In this document: one piece after another, positions 17,729 through 26,054 of the stretch
Layout: each line of letters starts with the position of its first letter
Numbering within the stretch: the stretch's first letter is position 1
The notes under the pieces: model-generated
What the model was told of the DNA's origin: nothing
Seen by the model: the letters and a program-made list of their open reading frames with translations, nothing else
The model's database searches: none
Translations under genes and position numbers: made by a program
Assembly: GCA_002359055.1 (NCBI GenBank)
Contig: DEQC01000076.1
Coordinates: 9,440-40,758 of the forward strand
Reading direction: 5' to 3'
DNA: 31,319 bases
Source: Flavobacteriales bacterium UBA3376
Lineage (GTDB): Bacteria; Bacteroidota; Bacteroidia; Flavobacteriales; Weeksellaceae

Positions 17729-19039
17729 ATGAGAAAATTCTACTTTACATTTTTTACTATCCTATTCACTTTAATTCATTCTCAAGCACAATTCAACAAG
17801 AGTAAACTCAACGAATTCTTTGATGCATTGGAACAAAATGATAAATTCAATGGATCTGTAGCTTTGAGCCAAAACGGAAATATAATTTACGAAAGAAGCG
17901 TTGGTTTTGCCGATGTGGAAAACAATCTAAAAATCAACAATCAAACGCTTTTCAGAATAGGTTCTATCAGTAAAACTTACACTGCCACTTTGATCATGAT
18001 GGCGGTTGAAGAAAATAGAATTTCCATCGATCAAAGCATCGATAAATTCTTTCCTCAATTAGAAAAAGCTGAAAATATCAGCATCGAAATGCTTCTCAAT
18101 CACAGAAGCGGAATTTTCAATATTACAGCCGATCCGACCTATTTGACTTGGAATACTCAACCACAAACAAAAGCCGATTTACTTTCAAAAATCGCCAATT
18201 ATAAAAGAAATTTTGAACCTGGTCAGCAATTGGAATACAGCAATTCAAACTATATTTTATTGACCTTTATTTTAGAAGAAATTTATCAAAAAAGTTATGC
18301 AGAAATACTCGATGAGAAAATTGTAAAACCTTTGGATTTGAATCGAACAAAAGTGGGTGATAAAATCAATTCTTCAAACAACGAAGCCAATTCTTATCAA
18401 CTCAAAGGCAGTACTTGGGTGAAATTCAGCGAAAGTGATTTATCGATTCCATTAGGCGCTGGAGTGATCATTTCAACTCCAAAAGAAGTGATTCAGTTTG
18501 GTGTAGTTTTGTTCAATGAAAAACTGGTTTCTTCAAAAACTTTGGATCAAATGATAAAATTAAATGATGGATTTGGCTATGGATTAATTAGTTTTCCATT
18601 CAACGACAAACGCTCGTTTGGACATACAGGAGGCATCGATCAATTCAGTTCCATGTGGGCATATTTTCCAGAAGAAAAAGTTTCTTTTGCAATAGTTTCA
18701 AACGGAAGTGATATTTCAAACAACGACATTGCCATCGCAATGTTGAGTTCGGTTTTTGATGTTGAAATCGACATTCCAACTTTCAAATCGAGAGATGAAA
18801 TCGAAGCTGGAATTTATGGAACTTTTTACAATGGGCAAATCGGTATGCATATTCAAGTGAACGAACACGAAGGGCAAGTTTTTGCTCAAGCTACTGGACA
18901 AATGCCTTTTCCTTTAGAGAAAGTTTCGGAAACCGTTTATACATTTGAAATGGGTGGAATTGAAATCGAATATGCAGAAGATTTGAAATCATTTACTTTG
19001 AAACAAGGAGGTGGTGAATATGTTTTCAACAAAGAATAA
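17729..19039 (+). CDS. Secreted serine hydrolase, beta-lactamase/class C penicillin-binding fold
   Basis: The 436-residue protein has a signal peptide (MRKFYFTFFTILFTLIHSQAQ). The three catalytic motifs of the beta-lactamase family (PF00144 type) are present: SISK with the nucleophile S79 and base K82, the YSN triad at 170-172, and HTGG at 299-302 in place of KTG. It is about 90 residues longer than the catalytic domain, with a C-terminal beta-rich extension (about 345-436). Family members include DD-peptidases, esterases and D-aminopeptidases; nothing here points to true beta-lactam hydrolysis. It probably acts in the periplasm. It has its own promoter region and ends 1 bp before the stop of a convergent gene. 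Confidence 0.85.
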   Translation: MRKFYFTFFTILFTLIHSQAQFNKSKLNEFFDALEQNDKFNGSVALSQNGNIIYERSVGFADVENNLKINNQTLFRIGSISKTYTATLIMMAVEENRISIDQSIDKFFPQLEKAENISIEMLLNHRSGIFNITADPTYLTWNTQPQTKADLLSKIANYKRNFEPGQQLEYSNSNYILLTFILEEIYQKSYAEILDEKIVKPLDLNRTKVGDKINSSNNEANSYQLKGSTWVKFSESDLSIPLGAGVIISTPKEVIQFGVVLFNEKLVSSKTLDQMIKLNDGFGYGLISFPFNDKRSFGHTGGIDQFSSMWAYFPEEKVSFAIVSNGSDISNNDIAIAMLSSVFDVEIDIPTFKSRDEIEAGIYGTFYNGQIGMHIQVNEHEGQVFAQATGQMPFPLEKVSETVYTFEMGGIEIEYAEDLKSFTLKQGGGEYVFNKE

Positions 19040-19040
19040 A

Positions 19041-19406
19041 TCAATCTTTTTTCTGTAAAATGTAAAAAATTAAACCACCGAGCGAATAACAAATTACATC
19101 CATCCAATCTGCTACATAAAAATTGGAATGTTTAGGCAAAAAGTATTCGAAATAAATGGAATACATCAAAACCAAACTTATCAAAGTGAAAGCATTTAGT
19201 CGAATACTTTTGTCTTTTTTCAAAAACCAAACAACATGAAGACCAGCTGTTGCAATGATTGGGATACAGAGAAAATCTTTTAAATAAGAAGTTAAAAATC
19301 TGTGCATTGACACATCGAATTGAAGCAATAATTGATAACCAATAAAAATTAATAAAGAAATAAAAACATACAGATGAAGTTTTTTCAATGGCAACTTAGC
19401 TATCAT
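19041..19406 (-). CDS. Small four-helix membrane protein of unknown function
   Basis: The ATG at 19406 gives about 121 residues with roughly four membrane segments, ending in YVADWMDVICYSLGGLIFYILQKKD. The final D-W-x-D-V-x-x-Y-x-x-G-G pattern recalls small VanZ-like or Flavobacteriia-specific membrane proteins, but no function is established. The longer frame opening at 19523 is rejected because its extra N-terminus overlaps the upstream gene and is not membrane-like. The start overlaps the stop of the preceding 62-residue gene (ATGA), so translation is coupled. The gene is convergent with the serine hydrolase, with no terminator space between them. Confidence 0.65.
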   Translation of the reverse strand: MIAKLPLKKLHLYVFISLLIFIGYQLLLQFDVSMHRFLTSYLKDFLCIPIIATAGLHVVWFLKKDKSIRLNAFTLISLVLMYSIYFEYFLPKHSNFYVADWMDVICYSLGGLIFYILQKKD

Positions 19407-19591
19407 ATCAAAAGAATTGAAATTAACCAAGCGATGAAACCTCCAACAACCATAACGACCAACCAAACGGAATAAAAAATCCAAAAAATCGCTCGAACGA
19501 TCCAAAATGGATGATTTCTCCAAAAATTCATTTCAAAAAGATCTTTGAAAGTGAATTTCTCATCTACAAATTCGTTCTCCTTATTATCCAC
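19403..19591 (-). CDS. 62-residue single-span membrane protein
   Basis: The frame encodes a polar, acidic N-terminus (MDNKENEFVDEKFTFKDLFE), a tryptophan-rich amphipathic stretch (FWRNHPFWIVRAIFWIF) and a C-terminal membrane helix (LVVMVVGGFIAWLISILLI). The 4-bp ATGA overlap with the next gene and the membrane character of both argue that it is real despite its size. A near-consensus -7 element, CATCTTTG on the minus strand (19623-19616), lies about 25 bp upstream. I do not recognise a family. Confidence 0.6.
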   Translation of the reverse strand: MDNKENEFVDEKFTFKDLFEMNFWRNHPFWIVRAIFWIFYSVWLVVMVVGGFIAWLISILLI

Positions 19592-19901
19592 AACAATTTT
19601 TATTCATTCAAAATGCAAAGATGTAAAATATTTAAGAGTTAAGTATCATCTTTCTTTAAAGCTTCGAACCCAGCGATCAAATCGAAAAGTTCGGATTTAG
19701 GGGAAGCTTACATTTCTATTTAATTTCGAAGTAGTTTTTTATAATTGCAGGCCCTTAGTCTATCAGATACTCCACCCCACTTCAATAATCCTCAATGGAG
19801 CCGTCACTTAAATAATCTCAGACCAATTTAACAATTAAAAGATGTTCATCCGCAATATAAACTATTAACTATCAACATCTTATCAAGAATCGGAAGTGAT
19901 T
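19592..19901. other. 310-bp intergenic region, no gene seen
   Basis: It holds the likely promoter of the 62-residue gene at its left end. Near its right end, downstream of the acidic-protein gene, there is an 8-bp inverted repeat, AAGATGTT (19839-19846) with AACATCTT (19874-19881), too widely spaced to be a convincing terminator. The centre (about 19740-19810) is richer in GC than its surroundings and includes CCACCCCAC-type runs, but I find no reading frame or RNA in it; it may be gene debris. Confidence 0.4.
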
Positions 19902-20864
19902 TTAGTGTTCAGAAATTTTTTCTTGTATTAGAGAATAATTAGTTTTTACATTTGATTCTAAAAATCCTGTCGATTCTAAGGACATAAGTCCGTCAAATTT
20001 GATCCAACGGCCTCTGTCAACAGAAAACTCAGCAATGCCTTCGTAAGAAAATCTCATCATAGTTTCTTTCACTCCTCTTGTACCACCAAAAAATGTAGGC
20101 GTATTGAATTTACCTTCTACATATTCTTCAATGTTATATTGCAACACAGCAATGCGCTCACCGTTTATATTTTTAATATCGATGAGCTCGACTTCATTGA
20201 TTTTATGAGCTGTTTCACATTCAAAGTTTTGATCGTTGCTGATTAGATTGATATCAAGCGACCATTTATCACCGATTTTAACTGGATTTTTGGGCAACTC
20301 AAAAAATATGGCAATTAAATTTTTCTGTGAACTATTCAACCAAAAACTATGAATTCCACCGGTTTCATAAACGGAACCACGAAGCACAACTCCTGACTGT
20401 ATTGAAAAGAGCGATTCTAATCCTCCGATTTCAGAATCTTCAAGTGTTTCATCAGCTGTTTCTTCGTTTGACTCTTTTTTTCTTGTAGTCATAACGATAT
20501 CTATGACACCCTTATTTTTATTGGTAAGCGTGGTTACATAATCAAAGTCTGGAGCTTTAATGCCATCTCTAAGCGAATTAAAAAACTCATCTAACTCATT
20601 CTCCAATTCCTCCTCATCCACATCGGTATCAAAACTTTCAGCCAATTCATCATCATCTACATCAAAATCAAAATTATTAACTAATTCCTTAAAAATTTCA
20701 CCAAAATTCATTTGTTGAGTTGAACCTTCTTGCTCATCCATTATTGTCAAATAGTTGAGTTCTTCATTTTCGCCAATTTTCCATTGTAAATCAACCGTTT
20801 GATCGTTTTGTCCAAATGCAGTCCAAGCAATCATCGCAAATAATAAAGTAAATGTTTGTCTCAT
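19902..20864 (-). CDS. Secreted acidic protein of unknown function
   Basis: The 320-residue protein has a signal peptide (MRQTFTLLFAMIAWTAFGQ). An acidic insert at about residues 66-96 contains two similar 13-residue units (DFDVDDDELAESF and DTDVDEEELENEL). The rest is beta-rich, with GDKWSLDINL at about 199-208. That layout resembles Bacteroidota exported proteins of the DUF6263 type, but I am not certain. The acidic units could bind cations but do not fit an EF-hand, because the G6 and hydrophobic position 8 are missing. It is alone on its transcript as far as spacing shows (310 bp downstream, 203 bp upstream). Confidence 0.6.
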   Translation of the reverse strand: MRQTFTLLFAMIAWTAFGQNDQTVDLQWKIGENEELNYLTIMDEQEGSTQQMNFGEIFKELVNNFDFDVDDDELAESFDTDVDEEELENELDEFFNSLRDGIKAPDFDYVTTLTNKNKGVIDIVMTTRKKESNEETADETLEDSEIGGLESLFSIQSGVVLRGSVYETGGIHSFWLNSSQKNLIAIFFELPKNPVKIGDKWSLDINLISNDQNFECETAHKINEVELIDIKNINGERIAVLQYNIEEYVEGKFNTPTFFGGTRGVKETMMRFSYEGIAEFSVDRGRWIKFDGLMSLESTGFLESNVKTNYSLIQEKISEH

Positions 20865-21067
20865 AGTGTTAATTGTGCTGTGTATGTAAATAAGGGTGAT
20901 GCGCTAAACAAATCCCATGACTTTTCTAAGATATAAAAGTTTATTTGATGGTGTTTTTCATAAGCTCTGTCAAAGTTGTTGTGAATGGAAAAGCTGAAGC
21001 TAATTTACTTCATTCTGAACCAGTTAAATTTTCAACTATATTTACTAACTCTATTTAGGACTTGGTT

Positions 21068-22453
21068 TTATTTAAGATAAATTTCATCTTTCACATAACT
21101 TGCATTAAGCCAAAAGCAATGTTTTGTATATTCTGTAAGTCCTGTCAATTTATCTGCAACTGGCAATTCATAAGTGTCCGCTGCATTTTTAGCGTGAGGT
21201 CTTACGTGACTTATTCGGTTTTCAGTTTTCTTTGGAAAATATGTTTTTCTGACTCCCTTGCTTGTAACTTTTTTGACGATTTCTCCATTTGAAACTGTAT
21301 TAACCATTTCTTCCCAAACAATTTTAGCTTCAAGAGTATCAGAATATGGCATATTCCAAAATTTCACTTTTCTTAAAATCAAATTCTCACCTTCAAATTG
21401 ATAAAACACAAAGAAAAACTTACTCTCTAATATTTTCTTGAAATCGGAATCTTCCCAATCGGTTTCTATGAGCTCTTTATATTTGAATGTTGGAAATGAA
21501 ATATCTTCTTTTGGTAAATTATTTTCTTTAAGTCGTATTGTTTTTACTTTAATATCAGCTTTTTCAAACTCTTCTATTTTCTTCCCTAATTCAATTCCAA
21601 GAATTGCATTCGTAAGATTAGCAAAATAACTTTTGGCTCTTCGATTCAGCTTTAAGTCCAATTCTTTTTCAATTTGTTCTGCGGATTTCCCATAAAATGG
21701 ATGAAATTTTAGAATTACTATTTCCTCAATTGAACGAACTTCTTCTAAAATTTCTGGTCGTTCAATTATTTTACCATAAACACCTGTTTCTTCTTGTGCA
21801 ATATTTGCGATAATATGATTTACATAACCTTGTTTTAAAGAATATGCTCTTTGTTTTGCCTTTTCTTTATTAAATGGTTGATCTCTGAAAGATTTTAATG
21901 CTGTTGAACCTTTGGTACATGCTCCAAGATAAAAAGTATCTCCTTCTGAAAGTTCATGTGCTTTACCGTCTCTTATTTTTTGATTGATTAGCTCCCAATC
22001 ACGCTGAATAATTTTTAAATCCTCGTTTGGATATTGCCAACCATCTACTAGTTTTATGGTATAATCGAGTAAATCTAAATCTCTATCGTGAAGATAAAAC
22101 ACCAAAAGTAAATGTGCGTTTTTCTTCCAAAATGAACTGGTTTCAAATTCTTCTTTATGAACTTCTAAATAATTTATGATATTTAAAACAAGACGTTCTT
22201 TTGATCGAAATTCTCCATTTTTCAAAATTTTTAAAGGACTTGATTTTAATTCAATTCCCGCTTCTTTAAAATCAGGTTCTACATCAGAATTTGGCTCATA
22301 ACCAAAATAGAATTTCTCTAAAATTTGACCATAATTGCCTTTTCCTTTATAGCTATGTTTTTCTATTTCTTCGCCACAGGCTTGTCGTAAAGTTTGGTTT
22401 TTAAGTTTTTTTGCATACTCAATAATTGAATCTGCTGAAGTAATGTCAAACAT
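21068..22453 (-). CDS. Type II restriction endonuclease, Sau3AI/MutH-like
   Basis: From the ATG at 22453 the protein has 461 residues, close to the size of Sau3AI. The MutH-type catalytic motif is clear: D61-x6-E68-x-K70 within EPDFKEAGIELKSSPLK, with a further acidic residue at E46 (GQILEKFYFG). This is the same D-x6-E-x-K spacing as in MutH. The second half probably forms the related C-terminal domain of Sau3AI-type enzymes. These enzymes cut GATC; that specificity is inferred from the family, not shown here. It overlaps the methyltransferase gene by 8 bp and is the last gene of the controller-methylase-nuclease operon, so the nuclease is made after the protecting enzyme. The frame opening at 22459 uses TTG and is less likely. 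Confidence 0.85.
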   Translation of the reverse strand: MFDITSADSIIEYAKKLKNQTLRQACGEEIEKHSYKGKGNYGQILEKFYFGYEPNSDVEPDFKEAGIELKSSPLKILKNGEFRSKERLVLNIINYLEVHKEEFETSSFWKKNAHLLLVFYLHDRDLDLLDYTIKLVDGWQYPNEDLKIIQRDWELINQKIRDGKAHELSEGDTFYLGACTKGSTALKSFRDQPFNKEKAKQRAYSLKQGYVNHIIANIAQEETGVYGKIIERPEILEEVRSIEEIVILKFHPFYGKSAEQIEKELDLKLNRRAKSYFANLTNAILGIELGKKIEEFEKADIKVKTIRLKENNLPKEDISFPTFKYKELIETDWEDSDFKKILESKFFFVFYQFEGENLILRKVKFWNMPYSDTLEAKIVWEEMVNTVSNGEIVKKVTSKGVRKTYFPKKTENRISHVRPHAKNAADTYELPVADKLTGLTEYTKHCFWLNASYVKDEIYLK

Positions 22454-23684
22454 ATTCAAATTGATTTATTTGTTTATAAAGTTCTTCTCCAATTTTTTCA
22501 ACTACGCCAACTACCAAAGCATTTCCCATAAAAAATGCTCTTTTTGTATCTGTAATTCCATCTAATTTAGTATGATTATCTGGAAACATGTTAAGTCTTT
22601 CCAACTCAATTGGAGTTAATCTTCTTAATCCTCTATCAGAAGCAATTACGTGTTTAAATCTTGAAGGAGATTTCCCACCTTCCCCTGTGATTATTGTTCT
22701 AGAAGGACTATCTAACGCATCCGGGTATATCATGCCACCTTCTGAATATTTGTAAACAAAACCATCTGCCGATTTTCGCTCAATAGTTTTTGGACCTTTC
22801 AAATATTCCCATTTTTCTATATCTTTTTCATCAATATAAAATTCAGGTGTCACTTCGCCATTTTGTAAAATATCTGCTAAAACTGTTTTCTTACCATTAT
22901 AATTAGGTTCTGTTTTAGTTGTAAAAACTTTACCTTTTAATAATAATCCTGTATTTTGAAAAGGAGATAACTTTCCATTTGTGTTAAAATTATTTGTTAT
23001 TTCTACCAAATTTCCTTTCAACTCAAATTCTTGAATTGAATCAGTTTTTACTATTGGAAAAGCTTTTGCAATTGTTCCTTCTTCTGTTAGCCAGTCTATG
23101 GTGTTTGATTTTTGAAGTTTTTTATAAACTTCAGTTGACTTATGATAACCAAGAAAGAATACTCTTCTTCGTCTTTGAGGCATTCCATATTCTGCTGCAT
23201 TAATAACACGCCACTCAACTGCATACCCCAAATCATTCAAACTTTGTAGCATAACAGCAAAATCACGACCTCTTTGTTTTGCAGGAGATTTTAAAAGTCT
23301 ATCAACATTTTCTAAAAACAAGTATTTTGGTTTATTCTTTTTCTCTTCTAAAATTCTGTGAATAGACCACCAAAGAACACCTTTTTTTCCTTTTAAACCC
23401 TTTGAATTATGTAAAGTTGTTGCGACCGAATAATCTTGGCAGGGAAATCCACCGCAAAGTAAATCGTGATCAGGAATCTCTTCTGTTGGTACGGTTGCAA
23501 TATCTTGGTTAGAATGATTTTCTTTTCCAAATCGAGCTTCATAAACCATTGAAGCATGTTGTATTTTCGTTAAAGGTTCCCATTGGTTACTCCAAACTAC
23601 TTCGTAATTACTTTTTTCAAGCCCCAAACGAAATCCTCCAACTCCTGCAAATAGCTCTGCAACTTTAATTTTCTTATTTTCCAT
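22446..23684 (-). CDS. DNA (cytosine-5) methyltransferase of the R-M cassette
   Basis: The start MENKKIKVAELFAGVGG at 23684 puts motif I exactly where it belongs and gives 412 residues. Motifs in order: I FAGVGGFRLG (12-21), IV GGFPCQ with catalytic C82, VI ENV (in FLENVDRL), VIII QRRRRVFFLG. Motif X is the C-terminal FFMGNALVVGVVEKIG. The variable region between VIII and IX is long (about 170-300) and would hold the target-recognition domain. It should methylate the cognate site of the adjacent nuclease, probably a GATC-type site. The start lies inside the end of the controller gene (11-bp overlap) and the stop inside the nuclease start. Confidence 0.92.
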   Translation of the reverse strand: MENKKIKVAELFAGVGGFRLGLEKSNYEVVWSNQWEPLTKIQHASMVYEARFGKENHSNQDIATVPTEEIPDHDLLCGGFPCQDYSVATTLHNSKGLKGKKGVLWWSIHRILEEKKNKPKYLFLENVDRLLKSPAKQRGRDFAVMLQSLNDLGYAVEWRVINAAEYGMPQRRRRVFFLGYHKSTEVYKKLQKSNTIDWLTEEGTIAKAFPIVKTDSIQEFELKGNLVEITNNFNTNGKLSPFQNTGLLLKGKVFTTKTEPNYNGKKTVLADILQNGEVTPEFYIDEKDIEKWEYLKGPKTIERKSADGFVYKYSEGGMIYPDALDSPSRTIITGEGGKSPSRFKHVIASDRGLRRLTPIELERLNMFPDNHTKLDGITDTKRAFFMGNALVVGVVEKIGEELYKQINQFEYV

Positions 23685-23997
23685 TTTTTTCGCTTTTAAG
23701 GTATTTAACTTTATCTTCAGCAATTTTTAAAATTCTTAAATCAGCTTCTTCATCCATTATGATATATGCAATTTGATCACTCAAAAAATTATATAATAAT
23801 TCTTTTTCATCACATTTAAAAAACTCTGAAACAAGTTTAATAATTTGTTTCGATGGTTGCCGTTCATTACGCTCAATTTTTGCAAGAAGTGAAATATCTA
23901 TTCCTATACTTTTTGCAACATTTTTAAGAGTTAAGTTTTGGGATTCTCTTAAACTCCTTAAATGTTCTCCGAATGATTTTAAATTCCTATTTGACAT
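23674..23997 (-). CDS. XRE-family helix-turn-helix controller (C protein) of the R-M cassette
   Basis: The ATG at 23997 gives 107 residues: MSNRNLKSFGEHLRSLRESQ, then a lambda-type HTH (LTLKNVAKSIGIDISLLAKI, followed by ERNERQPS), then a helical tail. A longer frame would start with TTG at 24039, but it would cover the promoter and operators and is rejected. Its tail is about 30 residues longer than in classic C proteins of 75-85 residues. It overlaps the methyltransferase gene by 11 bp. C proteins first activate and later repress their own operon, so the nuclease appears after methylation is in place; that role is inferred from position, fold and the half-sites at its promoter. Confidence 0.85.
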   Translation of the reverse strand: MSNRNLKSFGEHLRSLRESQNLTLKNVAKSIGIDISLLAKIERNERQPSKQIIKLVSEFFKCDEKELLYNFLSDQIAYIIMDEEADLRILKIAEDKVKYLKSEKNGK

Positions 23998-24007
23998 TTG
24001 GTCAATA

Positions 24008-24050
24008 TTTGTCCAAAGATATAAAAAATAATTGGACAAATCTAGTCCAA
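24008..24050 (-). promoter_or_regulatory. R-M operon promoter with GTCC/GGAC operator half-sites (C-boxes)
   Basis: On the minus strand a perfect -7 element TATCTTTG (24021-24014) lies 17 bp before the controller ATG. Three half-sites surround it: TTTGTCCAA (24008-24016), TTGGACAAA (24032-24040) and TAGTCCAA (24043-24050). The first and second form an inverted repeat across the -7 element; the second and third form another (TTGGAC-N7-GTCCAA) in the upstream promoter region. Two dyads, one blocking and one upstream, is the usual architecture for a C-protein switch. Confidence 0.65.
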
Positions 24051-24226
24051 TGTAAAATAAGTTGAAATTAATTTATTTTGAACTAAAAGTATTTAAAATA
24101 TCTTCAATATTTTAATAATTACAATTAATATTTACTCTAAATTAAAATCAACCGTTTAATGATTTTTAATTATTATTTCAATTTTCTTGGAGTTTTATCT
24201 TTTGCAACCATTACGCTTCTAAATTT

Positions 24227-24682
24227 TCAAATTGAATTCAGTACTGCAATTATATCATCTCCGTATTTTGAAATTTTTCGACCATTAAGAGCAAAACCCT
24301 TTATTTTTGCAAGCTCATCTATGTTTTTAGGTTTAACTTTTGCAATGGATATAAGCTCAGCATTATGAGCTATTACAAAACTCGGTACATTCATTTTACT
24401 TGCTTTGTCTTGTCTCCATTGTTTCAAAGCTGCATAAATATTTTTCTCTTCTTCTGACAATTCATCCTCGTTGGTAATACTAATTTTATCAGATTTTTTA
24501 GCATTTACTTTATTATTTTGTTCTTCATAGAAGACTAAAATTGACCAAAATTTTGGTTGTCCATCAATGAGTTCTGTTACAGTTTTTTTAACAATAATAT
24601 TTTCTAAGAAATTGTTTAAACTCTCTTGATCAATTTGCAAATATTGCTGACTCAAACGTAAATAGAAGTGTTTTACTTTCAT
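24227..24682 (-). CDS. HRDC-domain protein
   Basis: The protein of about 151 residues begins with a module resembling RecQ-adjacent proteins of Flavobacteriia (KVKHFYLRLSQQYLQIDQESLN). An acidic linker follows. The C-terminal HRDC domain at about 78-150 includes EEEKNIYAALKQWRQDKAS, VPSFVIAHNAELISIAKVKP and IDELAKIKGF. HRDC domains bind DNA in RecQ-type helicases and RNase D; this protein has no helicase or nuclease domain of its own. Two adjacent ATG codons exist (24685 and 24682); I chose the second. It is on the same strand as the R-M genes and upstream of them, but the 230-bp gap and the separate C-box promoter say it is not part of that operon. Confidence 0.75.
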   Translation of the reverse strand: MKVKHFYLRLSQQYLQIDQESLNNFLENIIVKKTVTELIDGQPKFWSILVFYEEQNNKVNAKKSDKISITNEDELSEEEKNIYAALKQWRQDKASKMNVPSFVIAHNAELISIAKVKPKNIDELAKIKGFALNGRKISKYGDDIIAVLNSI

Positions 24683-24919
24683 CATTTTGAATTTTTAATT
24701 GTTAAACCAATATATGATCCACATCAAATAGATTTTCACTAATTTAACAATTAAATTGAATAAAAAGAAACTTACATTACTGAATAACAACAACTTAGGA
24801 AATTGACAAATAATTAAAGTAATATAAAAACAACAAAGTGAAATTGAAAATGCTTAATTCTCCCCATTTGTCTTGAGATTAAATTCTTTTGGAGTAATAT
24901 TTAAAGGTTTGATAAAAGC

Positions 24920-25360
24920 TTAAAGTGCATGCTTTTCTTCAACCAATTTTTTCAATTTCATATTCATTTCTTCAAAGCCTTTTTTGGTATTATTTTCTAA
25001 TTGTTTTTTCATCAAAGGGACTAAAAACCCTTTAAAAGTTTCACTCTGTATGAAAGTTGTTGTACCGTTTTTATGATCGATGAGTTCAAATTTATGTTCT
25101 CCATCAAAAATTCCCGGAAACCATAAATGACCCAACCAACTCAATTCCTTGTTAACCGATAAGGTTTTAATTTTAGGATTGAATCCCATCTCTTTCGTAT
25201 CGGATTGTCTGATTTTGACTTTGATTTTATTATCCAATTTAACTTCGCCTTTGACTGATTTTATAAACGGATTCCATTTCGGATAATTTTCAAAATCAGT
25301 AAATACATCCCAAACTTTATCAGGTGTTGAATGTATCAAAATCTCTGTCTTGATTTTCAT
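24920..25360 (-). CDS. SRPBCC (START/polyketide-cyclase-like) domain protein
   Basis: The 146-residue protein is a single SRPBCC domain. It has the N-terminal strand MKIKTEILIHSTPDKVWDVF, the characteristic FTDFENYPKWNPFIKSV, and a long C-terminal helix (KKGFEEMNMKLKKLVEEKHAL) that lids the ligand cavity. There is no signal peptide, so it is cytoplasmic. The fold binds hydrophobic ligands in various enzymes and stress proteins; the ligand here is unknown. It stands alone between two intergenic gaps of 126 and 234 bp. Confidence 0.8.
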   Translation of the reverse strand: MKIKTEILIHSTPDKVWDVFTDFENYPKWNPFIKSVKGEVKLDNKIKVKIRQSDTKEMGFNPKIKTLSVNKELSWLGHLWFPGIFDGEHKFELIDHKNGTTTFIQSETFKGFLVPLMKKQLENNTKKGFEEMNMKLKKLVEEKHAL

Positions 25361-25486
25361 TGTTTGTTTAGTTTAAAATTTTTCAACTTTTGCCAACTCT
25401 CTTTTCACTGCCAAACTAATTTATCCAACATTCTGTGAGTTTGCGGAGATTGGGATGGAATCTGATCAATATAAATTTTTAAGGAT

Positions 25487-26005
25487 TTATCGATTAACCA
25501 ATTCACTGGCTTTGAAAACTTTGACCCATTTGTCTACAAATTCTTTGCTCAATTCCTTTTCTTTGATCGCGACAAAATTTGTATAAAGTGAGGAATTTCC
25601 TTGGACGATATAAAATAATTGAGATTCTGGATTTTCATCATCATTAAACCATGGTGATTCGATTGTAAAAAGTGCCCAATGATTTGCATCCGTTTCATTT
25701 TTTTCAATAAGCGTCAACTTTGATTCTGGCGCATCGATTTTAGATTGTTCAAACATCATGTTTATAACAATATCCATCGGTACATTTCTCACATCTTTCA
25801 GAGACATCATCGTTCCAATGATTGTCCAATTTTCAACAGTTTCATTGCCTGGTATCAACTCGAGGAAATGTATATTTCCGTCTTCTTCATTCGAACCTAT
25901 TTTCCATTCGTACTCTTCTGGCCAATGGATTTTAAGAGCTTCAATTGTGTCTTGCCCCAATAAATTGATCGAAATAAATAAAGCTAAAATTGTAAGTATT
26001 CTCAT
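25487..26005 (-). CDS. Exported protein of unknown function
   Basis: The 172-residue protein has a signal peptide (MRILTILALFISINLLGQ) and no lipobox. The mature part is small and mixed alpha/beta, with ENWTIIGTMMSLKDV and a conserved-looking FYIVQGNSSLYTNFVAIKEKEL near the end. I do not recognise a catalytic motif. Small exported proteins of this form are common in Flavobacteriia. It is on the same strand as its neighbours, but the gaps (49 bp and 126 bp) do not decide whether it shares a transcript. Confidence 0.6.
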   Translation of the reverse strand: MRILTILALFISINLLGQDTIEALKIHWPEEYEWKIGSNEEDGNIHFLELIPGNETVENWTIIGTMMSLKDVRNVPMDIVINMMFEQSKIDAPESKLTLIEKNETDANHWALFTIESPWFNDDENPESQLFYIVQGNSSLYTNFVAIKEKELSKEFVDKWVKVFKASELVNR

Positions 26006-26054
26006 GTTTTGAATTTGTTTTTAATTATTAAATAAAGTTTTTTTGATCAATTCC

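Noticed and set aside
19661..19690. T-arm-like string on the minus strand (GGGTTCGAAGC), suggesting a tRNA remnant
   Set aside because: The 3' arm does not pair, there is no acceptor or anticodon stem nearby, and no CCA end.
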